34,214 nt of DNA from Gnetum montanum (taxonomy: Eukaryota; Streptophyta; Gnetopsida; Gnetales; Gnetaceae): the NCBI GenBank assembly GCA_015680685.1, contig MNCI01024020.1:153461-187674 (forward strand), written 5' to 3'. The translations under genes and the position numbers were made by a program. A model generated the notes under the pieces. The model had not been told where the DNA came from. It was given only the letters and a program-made list of their open reading frames with translations, and made no database searches. Shown piece after piece: positions 27,277 through 34,214 of this stretch. Positions within the stretch are counted from its first letter, which is position 1. Each line of letters starts with the position of its first letter.

Positions 27277-27600
27277 ATGTTGGGAGTCCCATGGTGGAAA
27301 TTCAAATTGGTTAAAAAGATCATTGTCTAGATCTTTGTGACTTCGGTTTGGGAGTCACTATCATCTCATTACAACAGTATCTTGATTGGGGCCTTTCTCC
27401 TCTCAAGAGTACCAACATTTAATTAGAGCTGGTGGACCAATCCTATGCATACCTTGTGGGACTAATAAGAGATGTGATGATAATTGTTGCAAGTTGATTG
27501 TATCTCATAGATTTCCTAGTGATCAAGTTAGAAAATAAGGTGAAAGATAAATTTGCTATTATCATGGAAAGGACTTGGCTAAGTACCATTGATGTTGGGT
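27277..27600 (+). pseudogene. Retropepsin (gypsy/Athila-type protease) remnant
   Basis: One uninterrupted frame with three stops. VEIQIG ... CLDLCDFGLGVTIISLQQY fits the plant gypsy pattern ...LCDLGSSVNVIPLS.Y. The catalytic Asp is at 27339-27341 but the D-[ST]-G triplet reads DFG. Further on are LIRDVMIIV, LYLIDFLVIKLE, and IMERTWLSTIDVG in place of ILGRPFLATA.ID. The protein would cut the gag-pol polyprotein. No reverse transcriptase, RNase H or integrase follows before the next element begins at 28723. Confidence 0.6.
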
Positions 27601-27799
27601 TGGTCTTCCAAGACCTCCACCTTCAAATTGACAAAATAGATGAGATCAGAAGGATGAATTACAAGAACATAATTTGTGATCCTTCATGGCCTTGTAGCAT
27701 CGTGCACATGTGCCATTTAAGTGAGCTAGAGAGAACATTTACTGGGAAACACCGGGTGTATCATAATAAATATCTTTCATCTCTAAGTATTCATAATGC

Positions 27800-28722
27800 T
27801 TAATTTAACACTCAGAGGTATACTACATGATAGAAATGGATCATTCATGGGAAAGGAATCCTACATGCCATGTTAAAATTCTATTTTCATGTTATTTTTG
27901 TTGATGCATTTAATAAATCATGGGTGTTTTTTTTTAGAATTTTCATATTTTTTGAGCTTAATGGATTATCATCTATAGTGTTTTATTTTCTTTTAGAGTG
28001 TTTGTATGTGTGTGTGTGTGTGTGAAAAAATTAATTAATGTGCTTTATGAATGCTTACCCAATAAGCCAATGGTGAATGGATGAGTTACAAATGCAATGA
28101 TGATGCAAGAGTGCTAGATGAGTCCAAAGTGGAGCCTTGATTGTTGTAATGTTCATACAACAAAATTCATCCACCCACTTCTATTCATCATTGGTGAACT
28201 AGGCTCAAATTTAGCAGGGAATTATGACTCACACTATGAGTTGTTGAAGCTAATGCTACTAGAATTATGGGTAGGTTGTGGGTTCAAACATTAGGATGTG
28301 AGCTCTAGAATCTTGAAATAGTTCTTAATCACTAGTAAGGGAAGGATGTGTCATCAAGGATCCTAGTGATCACCAAATGGGTTTAATCGATGTGATTGGA
28401 CTAAGTTACATGTGCTTACCTTGCTCATCGATCTTAGTCAGAAGAAGTTTGTGATCTTATGAACCTATGTGTGTCATGTGGTGAGGGATGAATTTTCATG
28501 TTTGTGCAAGTTGAAGACTTTAGGTGGTGATTTGGAACTCTAGTCATTTCCATGATTCCCATGCTCCATAAAAAATCTTGTTCCTATAAAATGAAAAATG
28601 ATGAAAAATAAAAAGAAAAGAAAGTTATGAATAAAAATGAAAGAAAAAGGATTAAAGGAAAATATGAAAAGAAAAAGAAAGAAAAGAGAAAAAGAAATAA
28701 AATGTAAAACTAAAATTAAAAT
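27800..28722 (+). mobile_element. Non-coding tail of the plus-strand element
   Basis: No gene. It contains a T-rich tract near 27930-27955, a (TG)9 microsatellite at 28007-28024 and a long A-rich tract from about 28575 to 28722. T-rich then A-rich segments follow gag in the left element too, so this is probably internal sequence of the same family. The minus-strand LTR starts immediately at the end of the A-rich tract. Confidence 0.35.
28007..28024. repeat. (TG)9 microsatellite
   Basis: A perfect dinucleotide run inside the non-coding retrotransposon tail. Confidence 0.8.
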
Positions 28723-29607
28723 TGATGAGTAGCACCTCTATGCTCAACCATACAAATCACAAGCGTTCACACATGATCTGGTCAAATTTCATGGATGGGA
28801 CTAGTTGTGGCATCTAGATCACTATGCCTTGATCGCAATTTGCTATCTTCCCACTTGGACTAGTGGTAGCTTTGTCACGTATGGTTTAGACCAGAGTGAG
28901 GAATATGATTTTTATTATTTTATATTTTATTGTTCTACGATTAATAATAGGTTGAAACTCAATTTATAATCAATTCAACTAATCTAATTGCTAATTAATA
29001 ATCAACTACCTAACATAAGTATCAGATCCCACTTCTCGTGTACATCCTGAACACATATAATGCTGCTAGGTTATTGAATGTTAAGCATTGTTGGGATCAC
29101 TAAGAGTCATATGCATGCTCGAAGTGATTGTACTTATGTGCTTAATTAATTAACATGCATGAAAATGTAAATGTTAACTAAGTACATGAAAAGTAAATTA
29201 CATGGAAAGTAAATCTAATCTAAGTCAAAGTGTTGCAATGAATAAGAATCAATCTCGATCTTATTGCTGCTGATGAAATATGTCTAGGTACATTGCTAGT
29301 CAAATAAGACTTCATACAACTAACTCAGATCCACTTTGTGGGCGCTCACTGACTGTTCTCTAAGATTATGGAATAAAAATGCAAGAATTCGACTACTTTA
29401 TTGACAAAACTATGAAAAACTAATGCAAAAATATTGAAACTAATGTCCAAACTGTGCATTTGAGTGCTATATTTATAGGTCAGCATATACCCCATGACAT
29501 CAAATACTCGACATCGCATCTTGGATCCAACATTGGATACTTGACATTGCATCTTGACCCTGATGTCGGATACTAAACATTGGAGCATACATAAACATGC
29601 TTCATCA
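28723..29607 (-). repeat. 3' LTR of minus-strand gypsy-type element (885 bp)
   Basis: Reads on the minus strand from TGATGA (29607) to TCATCA (28723), preceded by TTGTGGGGGTA. U3 carries GACATC/GATGTC-type motifs (about 29485-29575), then TATAAATA (about 29469-29476). Blocks shared with 3731-4336 include GTAC.TAGACAT ... GCAATAA.GATC.AGATT and the CTCTGG.CTAAACCATA ... CACAACTAGTCC end. It is longer than the left LTR because of an extra AT-rich segment of roughly 280 bp. Confidence 0.65.
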
Positions 29608-32189
29608 TACCCCCACAATTGAATGAAAACTTGTCCTCAAGTTAAAAAAAATAAGAAAGAAGCTCCTTACAAAATATTGGAAAGGTATGGAGTTATTGAC
29701 TGACACTAACTATGGATTGACTCTAAGTGCCACATTACAAAATTTTATTTGAGTGGATGCATACCCAATGACAGAGTGACAAAAAGATTGGACAAACATT
29801 GAAGATTACAAAATTTGTAGAGATCTTTAAGAATTCACTGAAGATGATTCTCCTTGTTGTCGCTAGTGGTGGTAGACTTCCAACCTAGATTGTTATGTTA
29901 ATGCTTCTCTAGTTATGCAGATTATTCTTGAAGGATGGACTAACATTTCTTCTCATTATCCCATGGATCTATAAACATGTGAAGTTTGAGTTGCTATCTT
30001 GTATGTGCTACGATTTGTCCATGGGCATATTGTCTATTGTCCCTCTCTTGGATTTGTTTGTGTGCTTGGTAAAAGATCTTCTTCCTTAGGTGTTTCTTTT
30101 AGCATCACTTGTAGTCATCAAAGGATTAACATTAGTTGTGGTAAATGTTATTTAATAATTAACCCTTTTTAGATCCCTTTGTTTTCTTTTTAGCATAAAG
30201 TGATTATAGCCTACTATGCCCTAGGCTATGAGGTAACTAATAATCATCAAGCTATTCATATTATTTTGATCAATTATTATTAGTTACCATGATGTGCAAA
30301 AATAGGATGTTGGAAAAGTTTCAAAAAATTTTGAAGCAAGCATCCCTAGCCCCCATGACTAATAAGCATAACTCTGAAAGCACATAGGTTTTTGAATAAT
30401 TGAAACCAAAGGTATAATTTAGAAGATGGCCAAGAAATATTAATGCATATGGAAATAGAAAAGTAAGAAAAATTAATGAAATAGATAATAACTAGTCCCA
30501 AAATCATGCATAAGTTTAGAGAAATCATCATTGATGTTTTGGAAGATGTGAAGGTTAGTTCAAAGCCATGATCAACAAAAGTTATGTAAGTGGATCCTTC
30601 CCAAAGTAGGCTCCTACCATAATGCCCTTGCATAATCACTTCTATAGATGTTCGTGGGCACTAGAGAAGTTAAATGTAGACCATGCCTTTATTCCAAAAA
30701 ACACATAACTACCATGGTTAGGATGTTGCACTATACTACACAAAAGAAAAAGGCCCATAATTGCATGCAGTAGTGAGGTGAATAATGGAATGAGAAAGTA
30801 TTGCAGAGATCGGGATGTAAGGTACTTTGACTATGTCCATAATAGGTTCTTGTGAAAAGTGTGATTAAAATGATCAACATACCTATCTGTCCATGTTTAG
30901 ACCAGGTCCATACCATGAATGGTGACGTTGCATTGATGTGTTCCATCTTGCCAACCACCATGAGTTCACAATCATCTCAAAGAACAATCATCACTCCAAA
31001 AAGAGAAGAAAAGAGAAGAAGGAAGGAAGGGCCTTAGTTAGAGGGGTGCCTTCAGGCATGGGTAACATGTCTTTCTAACCCCATAATCAGTGCTTGTAGC
31101 CCATTATTGTGTCTAAGGGGTGTGCTTTAAATTCCCATTATTGTTTTTGTTTTTTAATTCTTCTCTCTCTTTTTGTTTTGTTTTGTTTTTCTTCTTTTTT
31201 TTTGTTTTTTTTTATGGGAACCACACCATGGAACGATAGAGCTTTCTTTTTATTGGTTGAAAAAGGAGTGATGATACATTCTAAGAGGAGTCATAAACCA
31301 CATGAAGAAAGTTAAAAAGAGAACCTAAAAAGTCCCCTTGAGGTCACACCCTTTGTCATTCCCACTTTGTCATTCCGTCTTTCTTTAAGCTACAATGATC
31401 ATTGATTAATTTTAGTTTCATAAAAGAAGAACCAAATTGTTTCCATGAAAAAGACCTTTTATTCAAAGAACTGGAGGGATGGATGAGGTGGTCTCACTAC
31501 TTTACACAATTACTTAAGCAATCATCTTAATAGCATAGCACAAAAAACCCAACACATAGTGTTGACCTTTGCATCATGACTTGGCAATTTTATTAATAAA
31601 AACATAAAATACATTCATAAAACATAACAAGAAAGACTCAAGAAAATAGAAAAATATAAAGAAAATAAAAATATTAAGAAATGGAAAACATATGAAGAAT
31701 TAAAAAATTCTAGAATCAATAAGCAAATCAGTTAAATCCATGCATCTTTGAAACAGTTTTATATTCTCATTTTCAAGCCATTGGGTGTCTTTTGGTTTAG
31801 TGGCCACTGCATAGACTAGGTTTTGCTCACACACTTGCTCCTAAAATTTATGGTCGGTTAGCATAGGGGTTGTGTTAATATTTTAGACCTTTGGCCCACA
31901 ATTACACCCTTTATTATTGTTGGTGATGCATGGATTCTTCTGTCTCTCTACAATGATAGGTTTATAATTTATGTCTTGTGTTGGAGTGGTGATGGTTATT
32001 GGCTTTTGCATATGATTAGGAGACATAATTTTTGTGAGGAAGGTTGTTGCATAAGATTGGCCTTGTGCTAGTTCAGGTGATGTAGTAGGTCCATGAGTGT
32101 TTGCCTTGACTTATGACCTTTCCTCTAGAACGGACACTTTCGACGTTGTGGTTGAGATCTACTAGTGTTATCATTTACATGTATATTCA
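29608..32189 (-). mobile_element. Non-coding internal region of the right LTR element
   Basis: About 2.6 kb between gag and the 3' LTR without a pol gene. On the minus strand it runs T-rich tract (31690-31590), then a CCTCAAGGGGACTT block (about 31340), an A-rich tract (31220-31140), ACCCATGCCTGAAGG (about 31060), then AAGGGCATTATGG...GGATCCACTT (about 30590). These are the blocks of 781-2160 in the same order. The open frames at 30346-30639, 30731-30961 and 31109-31315 have no domain. Confidence 0.5.
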
Positions 32190-34138
32190 TAACACAAGTG
32201 GCATTCTCTTGTTGATGTTGTGATGTTGAACCTTCTTATGTTGTTGGAGGTGAGTATGAGAATATTGAGGATATGATGTAAGGTGAGAGGTGTGAGGTGG
32301 TGATATTGTGTAAGATGTTGTAGGATAATGATATTCAGAAGAATGGTAGTGGTGATTTGAGGTAGAGGTAATAGAACTAGTTGGTGAAACATGGTGTTGA
32401 ACATAATTTTCATGTGGGTTCGGTTGGTAGGAAGGATAAGGCTAGTTTGGTGGTGGCCTCCTCCACAACTGTGGTCGTTGCCACTGTAGTTGATGCCAGT
32501 GTTGAGGTTGGTAATAAGTCCTCCCAAGATAGTACGGTTGGTTTTGGGGTTGGATAAAATTATTGTGTGGAAGAGGAAATCTCTTAGGCATGTACTTCTT
32601 TACAAAATTTGGATTTAATTCCCCTACCCAACTCTTATGTAGATGCGACAAGATTGGGAAATGGCCATTTGGATGGTCATATATGCAAATGTCACATTCA
32701 TTATCTTCATTTGTGGTTGAGGTTATAGCCTCACTTTCTTTAGCCATGTTTCCTGTTTGCCGATAAGTGTTCCTAGCTATTTCTTGGTTCTTTTTCCTCC
32801 TTTTGTTGTGATCACTTGATTTGCTTTGTGTCACTTTATCCTCTATGATTTCTACGTAAGTTTGAATTTTCCACCAAGCTTCGCTTCAAGCTCATTGATA
32901 AAATTTTGTATTGACAAGGTTGATTGTAAAATCATCTCATTGAGAGTTGCCTCTTTTTCCTCATCATAGATATGGACCCTTGTCTTTTGAAGAGTTGGGT
33001 CCTAGTTTTTTTCCTCAACATTCTCCCATTTGCATAGCTCTTCTTCTTTAGTTGCCACATAGTTGATTAACTCTTTGATTTGATGGGTCCATAGCTCGTA
33101 TAATTGACCTGGAGCATACATCCCAAGGGTCTCCCTTGTTTCATTACGAAGCCCATCTATGATGTGGAAAAGTTTCCTTTCCTCATAGAAACCATGGCCC
33201 AGGCATCTATGTAGTAGTGAATAGTATTTATCCAAGGCCACATCCAAGGGTCCATGATTTTCTTACTTCCACTCTTGGATTTGTCTCCTTAGGTTGGACA
33301 CCCTCGCATAGGTTTGATATTTTTCATTGAAAAGTTCTAGTATTATGGACCACTGGTGAATGGAACTTGGTTCCAACGATCTATAGAAACTTTTTTCTTC
33401 ATTGATTAATGTCCTAGGAAAGATCTTAAGCTTTTGCCATCCATTCTCAATGTTGTATGAGGCACATGCATCATGAAAGGCTTGTATATGATGTTGTGGA
33501 TTTGAGTTGTAGCATCTTGCAAATTTAGGAATATTGTTTATATTAAGCTTTGGTAAGTGACTATCCCTGTGATGCCTGTGAGGTATCTTAACTGCCTCTA
33601 TGATTTGCATTAGGTGCTTAGTGGCCAACAAGGATTCATCATCATCAAACATCTTGTGATGAGAATTTATATTTCTATTCATTTGATTATGACCATCTTG
33701 TCTATGCTCATGATGATGTCTTTGATTTTGCCCTTGGGTTTGATTTCTACCTTTGTCTTGACCTTGTAGTAAAGCTTTATCTCTATACCTATGTTAATCT
33801 TCATTAGAACTAGACATTGAGGAGGAAGAGGAAGATGAGGAACTAGGAGAATTGCCATGGCTCCTATAGTTCTCCCTTTGGTCCTTTGATTTATCTTGTC
33901 TAGGTTTGAAGGGGGTCCTAGGCCTTGATGCCCTCCTTGAGCTAGGACTTTCTCCATATCCTCTAGGATTTTTTGCCTTAGTTGAACATAGTCTTTGAGT
34001 GTAGAAAGGGTCTAAATGAGCATAGAAAATCCTTGCTTGAGGTTGTTCACTCCAATTTTCTTTAGTATATATCCTACCATTTCTCCTACAAGTGTTCTCA
34101 TCATATGATGCATTATTGATCCTATGTGAAGAAGACAT
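32190..34138 (-). pseudogene. Gypsy-type gag, nearly full length (minus-strand copy)
   Basis: Starts at ATG 34138 (MSSSHRINNASYDENTCRRN). The N-terminal third is basic with a nine-serine run. The Retrotrans_gag core follows (about 33570-33250: PKFARCYNSNPQHHIQAF, IFPRTLINEEKSFYRSL, W..ILELFNEKYQT). The next block is MDVALDKYYSLLHRCLGHGF. The first 138 codons of core and linker stay in the starting frame with single stops at 33794, 33263 and 33002. One frameshift near 32850 leads into the zinc-knuckle-like CDICIYDHPNGH (32703-32665) and a His/Gln/Pro-rich tail. The last cysteine of the knuckle is His. Light damage makes it the youngest gag of the window. Confidence 0.7.
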
Positions 34139-34214
34139 GGTTTTTTTTGATAATGTGTGTGATTTAAAATATTAATGTTTTCTAAGAGATAGATCATTAA
34201 TACCTTTAAAATGA
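34139..34214 (-). other. Leader upstream of the right gag
   Basis: AT-rich leader before the gag start. The 5' LTR and primer binding site lie beyond the window. Confidence 0.4.

Noticed and set aside
28575-28722. A-rich tract as a LINE or SINE poly(A) tail
   Set aside because: Too long and mixed; similar A-rich tracts occur at a similar place in the left LTR element.
1-34214. CRISPR array, bacterial operon, organelle insert or viral replication gene
   Set aside because: No regularly spaced repeats, no prokaryotic gene layout, no plastid or mitochondrial genes seen. The sequence is plant nuclear with spliceosomal introns and retrotransposons.

Overview
The window is nuclear DNA of a seed plant. 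It holds one intact, intron-rich plant gene of the C9orf85/DUF2039 family in a mass of decayed plant retrotransposons: Ty3/gypsy-type LTR elements, L1-type LINEs carrying DUF4283 and zf-RVT domains, and tRNA-derived SINEs. Two very long introns (3.4 and 9.2 kb), the age of the repeats and the low gene density suggest a large-genome plant, possibly a gymnosperm; that last step is inference. One ambiguous base (N at 4156) points to a draft assembly.

Layout. 1-4336 (+): decayed LTR retrotransposon material, with a gag C-terminus, a long non-coding stretch, a second gag-like pseudogene and an LTR at 3731-4336. 4337-6890: SINE cluster (one SINE nested in another) and an old LINE ORF1 remnant, itself split by a SINE with clear target-site duplications. 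7236-20986 (+): the DUF2039 gene, nine coding exons joined by eight GT-AG introns and encoding 190 residues. Intron 4 contains SINE and LINE fragments. Intron 8 contains a minisatellite and a near-complete antisense LINE of about 5.9 kb bounded by a 10-bp target-site duplication. 20987-23760: AT-rich intergenic DNA with one more SINE and a tandem duplication. 23760-28722 (+): LTR-like promoter, decayed gag and retropepsin. 28723-34214 (-): a gag-containing, apparently reverse-transcriptase-less LTR element of the same family as 1-4336, inserted in the opposite orientation.

Only the DUF2039 gene looks functional. All transposon reading frames carry stops or frameshifts. I did not find a new enzymatic or defence system. 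The best leads are the gag-only LTR family with palindrome-rich promoters, the SINE family with cytosine-rich tails, and the LINE with an unrecognised 3' coding extension.
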